NCBI RefSeq assembly: GCF_946479715.1
Contig: NZ_CAMLHF010000094.1
Coordinates: 1 to 20,558, forward strand
DNA length: 20,558 bases
From: an uncultured Pedobacter sp.
Lineage (GTDB): Bacteria > Bacteroidota > Bacteroidia > Sphingobacteriales > Sphingobacteriaceae
Reading direction: 5' to 3'
A program made the translations under genes and the position numbers. The notes beneath the pieces are model-generated. The model worked only from the letters and a program-made list of their open reading frames with translations. It did not search any database and was not told the origin of the DNA. Below, in pieces: positions 9,680-17,709 of this stretch. Numbering within the stretch: position 1 is the stretch's first letter; every line of letters begins with the position of its first letter.

Positions 9680-9833
9680 TATTAATGTTTCTTTTTTATT
9701 TCTACCGATAAGATTTTCTGAATCTTACCCAAAAAAATGATTTGTGTATTATAATTGGTGGCAAAGATGCCCCTAGCAAATCAAAAAAAATAAGGGTAAT
9801 TGAATTTATGGCAAAAATAAGACTAAACGTTGC

Positions 9834-11327
9834 CTAATAGAGTTGAGAAAAAGGAAAAGATATCTGTTTATATAAAACGTCATCCAAACCATAGATGTCC
9901 TTATAGAAATGAACAACACCCTTTTTATCCGCCCAGGCGGTATAATAGGTAATCCAAACAGGTACCTGAAGAGGTAATCCGATATATTTTGCTCTTGGAT
10001 AACCATTAGCCATTGCTTTTTTTATCTGATCAAACTTCTGCCCTTTACCAAACAGTGTGTAAGCAAGGTTTAGAGGCTGTTCGACCCGTACACAACCATG
10101 GCTTACTGCCCTTATGCTTTGTTTAAAGGGTGATTGTGTAGGTGTATCATGCAAGTAAACGCTACTCTCATTATTAAAAAGAAATTTGATCCTGCCAAGG
10201 GGATTTTGCTCGCCCGGCTGTTGTTTAAATGAATAGGACCCTGTTTCTTCAGATTTCCAGTCGATAGCTTCCGGATCGCCCACAAGCTTACCATTTCGGT
10301 ATACATTGATATCGTTGTTAGCAAAATAATACCTGTTTCTTTTAGCGTACGTGATGATCTCATTACTTGCAATGCTTTGCGGGATATTCCAAACCGGATT
10401 TACCTGTACGCTATAGATCATGCTGCTCAGTTGAGGAGTTTCCTTATTAACTTCCTTTTCTCCAACGCAAACCTTCATGCGCAGCACCACTTTTCCACTG
10501 TCTACCACACTCAGCATAAACTCCGGAATATTTACCAGTACATATTTATCAGCTACAGGTTTGTTTCTCCACCTCAATCGTTCCAGGTTTACCATTAGGG
10601 TACGATAAATACTATCACTCTCCGGTACACTTTCCTTTTCCGATTTTAGTGCTTTTTGTAAGGCCAGGTATTGTTTGTCTTTTGGCTGTATACTATCCAG
10701 ATAAGTTTTAATATTTCTTACTTCGAAAACCTGTGTAATACTCATGCTATCGGGCCGCAATGTTTGAGTGCTATAATTGGCATAAACCCTTGCCGGATCG
10801 GTAATGCCAAATTGCAAAGCATTACTATACTTGATCATAGCATCGGCAATAACCAATTCAAGCTCCATAGCATCCCGATAAACTTCCCGTTCTTTTCTCC
10901 GAGAATCTTTATCATTATAATTATCCAATAACTTTTTGATACGGCTTACCGAAAAAACTTCGGGGTCTATTCCATGAACATTCGCGTTCACTAGATAATC
11001 CTCTAAAGTTCGTAGCTGATCATCAGGCATAAACCTGGACACCAGTACAGGTTGAAATTCATTTCTCTTATAAAAAGAGTCAATTTGTTCAGGATAAGTG
11101 AAAGTAAGGTGGCTGGCTTCAAAAACTTTTTTGAATTCGGCCGCAAGATTGATTTTTTCAGCGTGTCTCTTTAATATCGGAGGCTCTATTTTATTTAGCT
11201 GCACCAGCGGAGTTGGAGTAGCAGTACGCTTAACATTACAGGATAGACAAAACAATATACAAGTCATCATAACAATGGCCACTTCCCTCGGTAAAGGGAG
11301 TTTAAGGGGATGATCTGTATTAAACAT
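9834..11327 (-). CDS. YcbB-like L,D-transpeptidase (peptidoglycan cross-linking)
   Basis: A 497-residue cell-envelope enzyme that forms 3-3 cross-links in peptidoglycan or attaches proteins to it. The YkuD catalytic signature lies at 393-413: His393 in YLHDTP, then SHGCVR with His410 and the nucleophile Cys412. The large N-terminal part (FYKRNEFQPVLVSRF, DYLVNANVHGIDPE) corresponds to the scaffold and peptidoglycan-binding-like region of the LdtD/YcbB group, and the length fits. The N-terminus (VAIVMMTCILFCLSC, residues 16-30) is a hydrophobic export signal with possible lipidation at Cys27 or Cys30, though the lipobox is not classical. Starting at the ATG at 11327 puts two basic residues near the start; an internal Met20 is the alternative. 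Upstream lies a candidate structured leader (11412-11489). ccsBA follows 154 bases downstream. Confidence 0.9.
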   Translation of the reverse strand: MFNTDHPLKLPLPREVAIVMMTCILFCLSCNVKRTATPTPLVQLNKIEPPILKRHAEKINLAAEFKKVFEASHLTFTYPEQIDSFYKRNEFQPVLVSRFMPDDQLRTLEDYLVNANVHGIDPEVFSVSRIKKLLDNYNDKDSRRKEREVYRDAMELELVIADAMIKYSNALQFGITDPARVYANYSTQTLRPDSMSITQVFEVRNIKTYLDSIQPKDKQYLALQKALKSEKESVPESDSIYRTLMVNLERLRWRNKPVADKYVLVNIPEFMLSVVDSGKVVLRMKVCVGEKEVNKETPQLSSMIYSVQVNPVWNIPQSIASNEIITYAKRNRYYFANNDINVYRNGKLVGDPEAIDWKSEETGSYSFKQQPGEQNPLGRIKFLFNNESSVYLHDTPTQSPFKQSIRAVSHGCVRVEQPLNLAYTLFGKGQKFDQIKKAMANGYPRAKYIGLPLQVPVWITYYTAWADKKGVVHFYKDIYGLDDVLYKQISFPFSQLY

Positions 11328-11411
11328 CTCAATGAGACTTATTATTGACTAACAAATAAAGTAACAACTTGTTTTGTCAGCACCTACCCCCTTCTTTGTG
11401 AAATATTGCCA

Positions 11412-11489
11412 GGTGGTTGCCTTGAGCTTTTTAAGCGGTTTATTCGGCTCCCATCCGAAACAACCCCAAAAAATGCCTTAACAACCCCC
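11412..11489 (-). ncRNA. candidate structured leader RNA (three-way junction) of the L,D-transpeptidase gene
   Basis: Read on the minus strand, three nested pairings fit together. P1 joins GGGGGTTGTT (11489-11480) and GGCAACCACC (11421-11412), 9 of 10 paired including two G-U pairs. P2 joins GGTTGTTTCGG (11465-11455) and CCGAATAAACC (11447-11437) as 4 plus 5 pairs around a 2x2 internal loop, with loop ATGGGAG. P3 is GCTT-AAA-AAGC (11436-11426), directly abutting P2. The wobble pairs exist only in minus-strand RNA, the direction of the gene whose start lies 85 bases further on. The element matches no riboswitch class I can name. The pairing is seen by eye; the function as a leader or sensor is inference. 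Confidence 0.4.
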
Positions 11490-11582
11490 TAAGCAACATC
11501 CTGGCACTAGCCAGAAATATCAATACGCCTAAATTTATGAAAATGCTACTAAGTATTTGCAGTTTTCTTGAAGAAAAGCATA

Positions 11583-11618
11583 AAATAACCCGCGACAAAT
11601 GAATGTCGCAGGCTATTT
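11583..11618 (-). terminator. intrinsic terminator of the DUF5916 gene
   Basis: On the minus strand, arms AAATAGCCTGCGACA and TGTCGCGGGTTATTT pair over 15 positions around a six-base loop (TTCATT). Two of the pairs are G-U, which can form only in minus-strand RNA; on the plus strand they would be A-C mismatches. A T-rich run (TATTTTATGCTTTTCTTC) follows. The stem starts about 57 bases after the DUF5916 stop codon, the right place and orientation for its terminator. Confidence 0.75.
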
Positions 11619-11675
11619 AAATTAACGCTCTCGATACAAACATATGGACCAATTATGAAGATTAGATGAATTTTT

Positions 11676-13850
11676 TTAAATATTTAACCAATACACCAAT
11701 TTTATTACCAAAGCCCTGTTTTTAACGGCAAAAGGTTCGGGCAAATAGTTATCGGTATATACAATAAACAGATCCGAAGCTGGGCGATATCTCCATTGGA
11801 ACCTGGTATTTACATTCATATTTTTCATTTGCTCGTTATACTGCACAAAGCCGGTAAGAAACAATGTATTTGTCATGGTAACATCCAGCCTTGGGCCTAC
11901 AAGCCAGAAATCGTTATAACCCCATGGCTTCGGTAGGTTCAACTTATTGTAGTTTGCACTTAGAGCAATACTTACATATGGCTGAAAACGATAACCAAAT
12001 TCCCCGCCTAATGTTAATCGTTTACCATCAGCATAATAACCTCCATAGCGAGCATTCAATGCATAAGTAAACAAGCTCTGAGGTTTAGACACATAATCGG
12101 CCCCTACAGTAGTCCAATTATGCTCGCTTCCAGCTAGAAGCGTATCTATTTTAGTACTTACCGGATCAAAGGGCTGCAGCAGCTTGATGTAAGTACCGGA
12201 CCCCCATACGGTAAGCGTATTCCTGCTTCTAAAAACCATACCATAAGATGCCAACAGCTCATTATCGGTACGATGCATATTTTCATCAAAGAAATTGGTA
12301 GATGTAATTTGTGGCCCATGGCTCAGTAATGGTCCTTTCTTTGGAAAGAAAAGACGGGTAATCTGTGGTATCATTTTAACATATCCCTGGCGTGGCACGT
12401 AACCTACCTCAGCAGTATAATTCCGTCCTACGTATTCATGTTGCCAGCTAATGTTCCATTTGCCACTTGTGTATTGCAGGTTAGCGGCGTGCGTCCAGTC
12501 GTGTCCGCTTTTCCCCGGACTAAAAGATTTAAGCACCATTGCCTTTCCAGTCCAGAAGTTATTGGCCGAAGCCAGATTGTATTCCATCCCAAAGTTTCTG
12601 TTGTAACGGGAATAAGTAGTTGTGCCCGGGGCCAGATCATTTGGATTATAATTTAAAGATTCTTTATTGATCAATAAAAAGCCAACATTGGAGCGGGCAA
12701 ATACACGGCGCTGCAACGCTGCAACCGTGAAATTCTGAGCGGGTAAAGCAGTCGAGTTTTGCTTCTCCGTTTGCATATTCATAATGCCCAGTCTCCAGTC
12801 CTTATTTAATTTACCACTTAAGCGTGCGCCAAATTTAATAGGTACCCCAAGGCCTATCCTACGGGAAAAAAAAGGGCGAATACCGGCATACCCGAAATTG
12901 GTAAACTGATCTCCATTTTCAAGGAAAAACTGCCTTCTTTCTGGATAAAATAACTCAAACCGATCTAAATTAGTGACTTGTTTATCTACATCTACCTGCG
13001 AAAAATCTGGATTTACAGTAAGATCCAGATTTAAAGAAGAGGTAATGGCTACCTTAGCGTCTAGTCCTATATCTTTACGATAAGTTGAGGGCTTATCAGT
13101 TTCATAATCTTTAATGACGCCACCAAGTGCATACGGAATTAAAGAAACAGTGGTTCCCGGGTCTGGCGGTGGCATATCCCATACCAGCGTACCGGTATAA
13201 GCTAAAGAAGCTGATGGAAACTGCCTTGGCACTGGCGCCCAGCTACTTTTCTCTGTAGTCTTCAGGTCATTTCTACCAAAGTTTATTCCCCATTTTGTAA
13301 TCCCTTTCTTATATCTGATACTTTTAAAGGGGATTACAGCTTCAAAAACCCATTTATCGGGATAGTTCTTTACTACAGATTGCCATTTATTGTCCCAGCT
13401 CAGATCTACCTTACCCCCATCGTACATCAAGCCATCCCATTGTGCCCCTGCAGCATTGGCGCCAAAGGCGAAACCGTTGGTTTGATCATCAAAGGGATCC
13501 ATGAACATGATAAAGTTGTCGTTCTTTAAAAAAGAAAAATCACGGCGCAGAGATTCTACCATATAAGGGCCGGGTGCCCCATTATAGTTTACTACTGAAA
13601 GATAAAGATTCTGCTGATCATAGGTCATCCGCACATCAGTACGTACTTTGGCATAACTGGTATCCATCGGCAAGATCATATAGAAATCTGACGCTACATC
13701 GGCATCTTGCCAGGCTTGCTCATCTAATTCCCCATCTATCTTAATGGTCGACGAAGCTTTATTGATATGTAACTGGTAAGCATCATTCTTTTTTTGAGCT
13801 GAAAGCGATAAACAGAAAAAGAAGGCAATTAAAAAAAGGCTAATTCGCAC
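11676..13850 (-). CDS. DUF5916 outer membrane protein with N-terminal CBM9-like domain
   Basis: A 724-residue exported protein of unknown function. Signal peptide at 1-18 (FFCLSLSAQ). Residues about 25-225 form a carbohydrate-binding family 9-like beta-sandwich (IKIDGELDEQAWQDA at 36-50, a typical opening of this domain; VFEAVIPFKSIRY). The rest is the DUF5916 domain, with its signature around 278-316 (NPDFSQVDVD, FELFYPERRQFFLENGDQF), followed by alternating aromatic strands typical of an outer membrane beta-barrel, ending YWLNI. Length is usual for the family. The role is not established; the N-terminal domain hints at binding sugars or cell-surface ligands. It is transcribed alone: a divergent promoter region lies upstream and a terminator downstream. 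Confidence 0.85.
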   Translation of the reverse strand: MRISLFLIAFFFCLSLSAQKKNDAYQLHINKASSTIKIDGELDEQAWQDADVASDFYMILPMDTSYAKVRTDVRMTYDQQNLYLSVVNYNGAPGPYMVESLRRDFSFLKNDNFIMFMDPFDDQTNGFAFGANAAGAQWDGLMYDGGKVDLSWDNKWQSVVKNYPDKWVFEAVIPFKSIRYKKGITKWGINFGRNDLKTTEKSSWAPVPRQFPSASLAYTGTLVWDMPPPDPGTTVSLIPYALGGVIKDYETDKPSTYRKDIGLDAKVAITSSLNLDLTVNPDFSQVDVDKQVTNLDRFELFYPERRQFFLENGDQFTNFGYAGIRPFFSRRIGLGVPIKFGARLSGKLNKDWRLGIMNMQTEKQNSTALPAQNFTVAALQRRVFARSNVGFLLINKESLNYNPNDLAPGTTTYSRYNRNFGMEYNLASANNFWTGKAMVLKSFSPGKSGHDWTHAANLQYTSGKWNISWQHEYVGRNYTAEVGYVPRQGYVKMIPQITRLFFPKKGPLLSHGPQITSTNFFDENMHRTDNELLASYGMVFRSRNTLTVWGSGTYIKLLQPFDPVSTKIDTLLAGSEHNWTTVGADYVSKPQSLFTYALNARYGGYYADGKRLTLGGEFGYRFQPYVSIALSANYNKLNLPKPWGYNDFWLVGPRLDVTMTNTLFLTGFVQYNEQMKNMNVNTRFQWRYRPASDLFIVYTDNYLPEPFAVKNRALVIKLVYWLNI

Positions 13851-13876
13851 AATAGGTTAGGTTCGGTTAAGAGGTC

Positions 13877-13906
13877 CAAAGTATAAAAAAAAGATAGGCA
13901 CTGCAA
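13877..13906 (-). promoter_or_regulatory. probable promoter of the DUF5916 gene
   Basis: On the minus strand TTG (13906-13904) is followed after 18 bases by TATACTTTG (13885-13877), close to the Bacteroidota pattern TTG-N19-21-TAnnTTTG but with one extra base inside the -7 box. Transcription would begin near 13870, about 20 bases before the ATG at 13850. Confidence 0.4.
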
Positions 13907-13999
13907 TATTGTAATTGTAACATGATGAACATAATCGTACCTAATACCAATGAATCTGAAAAATTTTGATAAAAAAACAGGATGAAACAACAATATGGC

Positions 14000-14029
14000 T
14001 TTATCTAAAAAAGATTATTCCTAAGTTTA
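14000..14029 (+). promoter_or_regulatory. possible promoter of the DUF1080-cytochrome operon
   Basis: TTT at 14000-14002 and TAAGTTTA at 14022-14029 are separated by 19 bases. Each differs by one base from the Bacteroidota elements TTG and TAnnTTTG. The start would fall near 14036, giving a short A-rich leader before the ATG at 14059. The match is imperfect, but the position relative to the gene is right. Confidence 0.33.
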
Positions 14030-14058
14030 CAATCAAAACCTATACATAAACCACAATA

Positions 14059-14916
14059 ATGAAACAAAACTTCATTTCTTCAATGTTCAGGGTAGCAATT
14101 GCCCTGAGTTTACCACTTGTTTTCTTTGGCTGTTCAGTTAAACAGTCGTCACCCAGCCCAAAATGGGAACAAATGTTCGATGGAAAGGACTTAAATGGCT
14201 GGGATGTTAAAATAAGAAAGCATGATCTGAATGATAATTACGGAAATACTTTTAGCGTTAAAGACGGGAACATTCAGGTAAGATATGACCAATATTCTGA
14301 ATTTGATGAGCAATATGGTCACCTGTTTTACAAAAAACCTTACTCATATTATCTTATAGGAGTAGAATATCGTTTTGTCGGCGATCAGGTAAAAGGTGGT
14401 CCCGGGTGGGCATACCGCAATAGTGGCATCATGATCCATGGTCAGGACCCTGCTACTATGAAAAAAGATCAAGACTTCCCTAACTCTATCGAAGTTCAGC
14501 TATTAGGCGGTGCCGGCAATGGCGAACGCTCCACTGCAAACCTATGTACCCCTGGTACACAATTTGTAAAAGACGGCAAAGTGATCAAAACCCACTGTAT
14601 TGAATCTAACTCAAAAACTTTCAATGGCGATCAATGGGTACGCGTTGAAGTTCTTGTACTTGCAGACTCTTTAGTAGTTCACTATGTGAATGGTGAAGAG
14701 GTATTACGTTACACCAGACCACAATTAGATCCTGTTGGCGGTGCTGCAGAGGGCCAGCTTTTAAAAGGCGGTTCTATTTCATTGCAAAGTGAAAGCCACC
14801 CGGTAGATTTTAGAAAAGTTGAAATTATTAATTTAGAAAAGTATGCCAAGAACCCTGCTAAACTACAGGAAGTAGTTCAAAAACTGATGGCAGAAAAAAG
14901 AGTAGCAAAACAATAA
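14059..14916 (+). CDS. DUF1080 lipoprotein, 3-keto-disaccharide hydrolase family
   Basis: A 285-residue protein with a lipoprotein-type signal (SLPLVFFGC, Cys25 as likely lipidation site), so it should be anchored to a membrane and face the periplasm or outside. The DUF1080 (PF06439) jelly-roll shows its usual marks: MFDGKDLNGWDV (39-50), RNSGIMIHG (120-128), SIEVQLLGG (143-151) and the strand WVRVEVLVLADSLVVHYVNGEEV (about 193-215), ending FRKVEIINLEKY. Members of this family hydrolyse glycosidic bonds of 3-keto sugars, after a dehydrogenase has oxidised carbon 3. The gene is first in a two-gene unit; the cytochrome c protein starts 34 bases after its stop, which supports an oxidise-then-cleave partnership. 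The family assignment is firm; the natural substrate is unknown. Confidence 0.88.
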   Translation: MKQNFISSMFRVAIALSLPLVFFGCSVKQSSPSPKWEQMFDGKDLNGWDVKIRKHDLNDNYGNTFSVKDGNIQVRYDQYSEFDEQYGHLFYKKPYSYYLIGVEYRFVGDQVKGGPGWAYRNSGIMIHGQDPATMKKDQDFPNSIEVQLLGGAGNGERSTANLCTPGTQFVKDGKVIKTHCIESNSKTFNGDQWVRVEVLVLADSLVVHYVNGEEVLRYTRPQLDPVGGAAEGQLLKGGSISLQSESHPVDFRKVEIINLEKYAKNPAKLQEVVQKLMAEKRVAKQ

Positions 14917-14950
14917 CACACTTACAGTAAACACTTAATAGAATACACAA

Positions 14951-17557
14951 ATGATTAAATTTTCTTTAAGCCTTATTTATTCCCTGATACTATTTCTGGG
15001 AATAAAAAGCTTCGTAGGCGAACCAAAAGCCACTTCCTTTGACCCTCCTGAATTAACAATTACGCCGTTTGCAGGCCCTGATGTTACACCAAGTCCGGCT
15101 TGTTTGGCTGTTGCTGCAACGGGTGAAGTTTTTGTTGGTGTTGATATGATCGGATCATTAGGTAAAGATCCGGGCAAAGGTCGCATCCTTAAACTTGTTG
15201 ATAAAGACAACGATGGTAAAATGGATCAGCATGTAGAATTTGCAATGGTTGATAACCCTCGTGGTATTATTGTGCAAGGCGATAAGGTCTTTGTATTACA
15301 CACAACCTTTTCTAAAGAAACAGGTAAAGCTACGGGAATGGCCCTGGTAGTTTTTGAAGATAAAGATGGTGACGGAAAGGCTGATGGCCCTGCAAAACCT
15401 CTTATAGAAAATCTTAGTAATACTAAATACATCCAGGAACGTGGAACAGACCATGCTACCAATGGAATCAGAATGGGTATAGACGGTTGGATTTACATTT
15501 CTGTTGGTGATTTTGGATTTCACAATGCAGTAGACCGTTCTGGCAAAAAACTAACCATGCTAGGTGGTGGTATCGTCCGCGTACGTCCTGATGGCACTGA
15601 AATGGAAATATTTATTCATGGAACGCGTAACGTTTATGATGTTGCTATTGATCCTTACATGAATGTTTTCACAAGAGAAAACACCAATGATGGTGGTGGA
15701 TGGAATGTTCGCTTTTCGCATTTTATCCAGTCTGGAGAATATGGATACCCTGTTTTGTTTCAACACTTTACTGATGAGATATTACCAGCATTAGTAGACG
15801 TTGGTGGAGGTTCCGGTACCGGTGCTTTATTTATGAGCGAGCCAAACTGGCCTGAAAAATACAACAATGTTCCAATGATGGCTGATTGGGGAAGAAGCAT
15901 GTTGTATATCCATAGAGTTACACCTGATGGGCCTACTTTCACCCAAAAAGAAGAAGAGTTTATTAAACTCCCTCAAATTACAGATTTGGATGTTGATGGA
16001 TCAGGTAGACTTTACCTTTCTGCATGGGATGGCGCAGGCTATTCTGGTAGCCCAAGTAAGGGTTATGTAGTTCGTGCAGTACCAAACAACTGGACTTATA
16101 AGGCATTTCCAAATGTGGAAAAAGCATCTGTTAAGCAGTTAGCAGAATTGCTTAAATCAGCCAGTGCTGTAGCACGTTTAAGTGCTTCTCAGGAATTGAT
16201 TAGCCGTTCAAACAAACAAGCTACTGCAGCTGCTTTAAAAATTGCGTCCGACAAAAAACTTCCTTTATATGCGCGTGTTGCTGGTATTTACACTTATGCA
16301 CAAGCTGCTGGTGTTGATGGAATCCCTGCTTTATTAGCATTTACGAAAGAAGATGCAATGAGAGAGTTCGCTTTGAAAACACTTGCAGATCGCAAAAACA
16401 ACTTACAAAATGTTCCAACTGAGCCGTTTTTAGAGGGACTTAAAGATCCTTCGCCACGTGTTCAAGCTGTTGCGGCAATAGGATTAGGTCGTTTAGGACA
16501 TGTAGAAACTGCAACTGCCCTATTACAAACCAAAGTTCCTGCATCATTTATAGAACCTGCTAAAGATGTAGAAGGTCCTCATGCTACTCCTAATTCTGCT
16601 ATTGTTCAACCTCACTTAGCGGTACAGGCATTAATAAACCTTAAAGCTGTGGATGCTACTATAGCAGCAATTAATGGCGAGAATTCAACGCTTGCATTAT
16701 GGGCTTTACGTTATATGCATGATCAAAAAGCGGTTAATGCATTAATTGACGCTTATCAGAAATCGAACGACGAAAAGTTTAAAACACAAATCCTGACAAC
16801 ACTAGCACGCCTTTATAAAAAAGAAGATGCTTATGATGCGTCATGGTGGTGGGGTACAAGACCAGATTCTCACGGTCCATACTATAAAGCAGTGCTATGG
16901 GAAGGTTCTCCGGCCATAGAGAAATTCCTTGTAGGAGAATCGGAGAAAAAAGGTGCCAGCGGCAAGCAATTTTTCGCAGACTTAGATGCCCGCAATCGTA
17001 TGGATATCGCTGCATTTGCTACCGAAGAAAAAGTTGCTGCTACCGAGGAGCCTAAAGTAGATCTTGAAAAGATTAAGAATCAAAAAGGCCAGGTTGGCAA
17101 ATCATCTATAGAGGATGTTTTATTGGCCATCAATAAATTAGAAGGAGACGCGGTTAAAGGTAAAGCACTATTTACCCGTCAGGGATGTATTGCCTGCCAT
17201 AGCATCAGCAAAGGTGAAAAAATGAAAGGACCATTTATGGGGCAGATCGGTTCTATTATGAATCGTGAGCAAATTGCTGAATCAATCCTTAAACCAAGTG
17301 CTTCAATTTCGCAAGGATTTGCTACTGTGATGATCTCCGCTAAAGGAGATAAAACTTATATGGGCTTTATTACGGAAGAAACAGCTGCTAAGGTTGTGAT
17401 GCGTAATATTGCTGGTGAAGTTTTCACTATTAAAGCAAGCGATATCTTATCGCGTAAAGAAATGGATTCATCTATGATGCCAGCAGGTTTAGCCAATTCT
17501 TTATCGTACGATGAACTTGCTTCACTTGTTACTTTCCTTTCTCAGCAAAAGAAATAA
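14951..17557 (+). CDS. exported beta-propeller/HEAT/cytochrome c protein (PVC-type haem-binding family)
   Basis: An 868-residue protein, exported by an N-terminal hydrophobic signal (about 1-22). Residues about 35-380 form a beta-propeller like the glucose/sorbosone dehydrogenase and 'membrane-bound dehydrogenase' domains of Planctomycetes and Verrucomicrobia (SPACLAVAATGEVFVG, NPRGIIVQGDKVFV, ATNGIRMGIDGWIYISVGD, HGTRNVYDVAID, WGRSMLYIHRV). Two Asp-rich loops, DKDNDGKMD (84-92) and DKDGDGKAD (137-145), look like calcium sites. Residues about 390-660 are HEAT-like helical repeats (DPSPRVQAVAAIGLGRLG). The C-terminal domain carries the haem site Cys746-Ile-Ala-Cys749-His750, with Met842 or Met843 as likely distal ligand. 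The protein probably oxidises a sugar and passes electrons to its haem, but no catalytic residue could be assigned. It is the second gene after DUF1080 and is followed by a strong terminator. Confidence 0.88.
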   Translation: MIKFSLSLIYSLILFLGIKSFVGEPKATSFDPPELTITPFAGPDVTPSPACLAVAATGEVFVGVDMIGSLGKDPGKGRILKLVDKDNDGKMDQHVEFAMVDNPRGIIVQGDKVFVLHTTFSKETGKATGMALVVFEDKDGDGKADGPAKPLIENLSNTKYIQERGTDHATNGIRMGIDGWIYISVGDFGFHNAVDRSGKKLTMLGGGIVRVRPDGTEMEIFIHGTRNVYDVAIDPYMNVFTRENTNDGGGWNVRFSHFIQSGEYGYPVLFQHFTDEILPALVDVGGGSGTGALFMSEPNWPEKYNNVPMMADWGRSMLYIHRVTPDGPTFTQKEEEFIKLPQITDLDVDGSGRLYLSAWDGAGYSGSPSKGYVVRAVPNNWTYKAFPNVEKASVKQLAELLKSASAVARLSASQELISRSNKQATAAALKIASDKKLPLYARVAGIYTYAQAAGVDGIPALLAFTKEDAMREFALKTLADRKNNLQNVPTEPFLEGLKDPSPRVQAVAAIGLGRLGHVETATALLQTKVPASFIEPAKDVEGPHATPNSAIVQPHLAVQALINLKAVDATIAAINGENSTLALWALRYMHDQKAVNALIDAYQKSNDEKFKTQILTTLARLYKKEDAYDASWWWGTRPDSHGPYYKAVLWEGSPAIEKFLVGESEKKGASGKQFFADLDARNRMDIAAFATEEKVAATEEPKVDLEKIKNQKGQVGKSSIEDVLLAINKLEGDAVKGKALFTRQGCIACHSISKGEKMKGPFMGQIGSIMNREQIAESILKPSASISQGFATVMISAKGDKTYMGFITEETAAKVVMRNIAGEVFTIKASDILSRKEMDSSMMPAGLANSLSYDELASLVTFLSQQKK

Positions 17558-17581
17558 GGATTATTCAAAAGGGTCTTTGCA

Positions 17582-17623
17582 AAAAAAGAGGGTGCACTTC
17601 AATTGAAGTGCACCCTCTTTTTT
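17582..17623. terminator. bidirectional terminator, perfect 42-bp palindrome
   Basis: A perfect palindrome centred between 17602 and 17603: a GAGGGTGCACTTC arm, the self-complementary centre AATT, and the mirror arm GAAGTGCACCCTC, with six A on the left and six T on the right. In either direction this gives a strong hairpin followed by a U-tract. It lies 25 bases after the stop of the cytochrome c gene and about 87 bases after the stop of the convergent TonB receptor gene, so it can end both transcripts. Confidence 0.9.
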
Positions 17624-17661
17624 ATACATTCATCTTTCTTGTATACGTCTTTCCTGTACTT

Positions 17662-17691
17662 CCGTCATCTCGACGATAGGAGAGATGACGG
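17662..17691. repeat. REP-like inverted repeat in the convergent intergenic region
   Basis: CCGTCATCTC (17662-17671) and GAGATGACGG (17682-17691) are perfect 10-base complements around a 10-base loop. No T-tract follows on either strand. The CGTCATCTCGAC / GAGATGACG wording resembles short dispersed intergenic repeats that I recall as common in Sphingobacteriaceae genomes, so this is probably one copy of such a family rather than a second terminator. Only one copy is in this window, so the repeat nature cannot be shown here. Confidence 0.5.
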
Positions 17692-17709
17692 GCTGACGGT
17701 TACGAATGC

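Larger units (their letters stand above)
11328..11675. other. 348-base gene-free stretch between DUF5916 and L,D-transpeptidase genes
   Basis: No convincing reading frame was found on either strand. In the direction of transcription (minus) it holds a terminator for the DUF5916 gene (11618-11583), a small inverted repeat CTGGC-TAGT-GCCAG near 11500-11514, the candidate three-way-junction element (11489-11412) and an AT-rich leader up to the L,D-transpeptidase ATG. No good promoter match (TTG, then TAnnTTTG) was found, although one must lie here if the terminator works. Confidence 0.6.

Noticed and set aside
9709..9727. TAAGATT-TTCTG-AATCTTA inverted repeat in the ccsBA leader
   Set aside because: Only a 7-bp AT-rich stem with no T-tract on the minus strand; not supported as a terminator.
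9812..9819. Exact TAnnTTTG match on the minus strand after the L,D-transpeptidase stop
   Set aside because: No TTG is found 19-21 bases upstream, and such an AT-rich 8-mer is expected by chance; too weak to call a ccsBA promoter.
11563..11577. TTTTCTT-G-AAGAAAA palindrome
   Set aside because: Short AT-rich palindrome that cannot form a stable hairpin; treated as part of the T-rich tail after the terminator.
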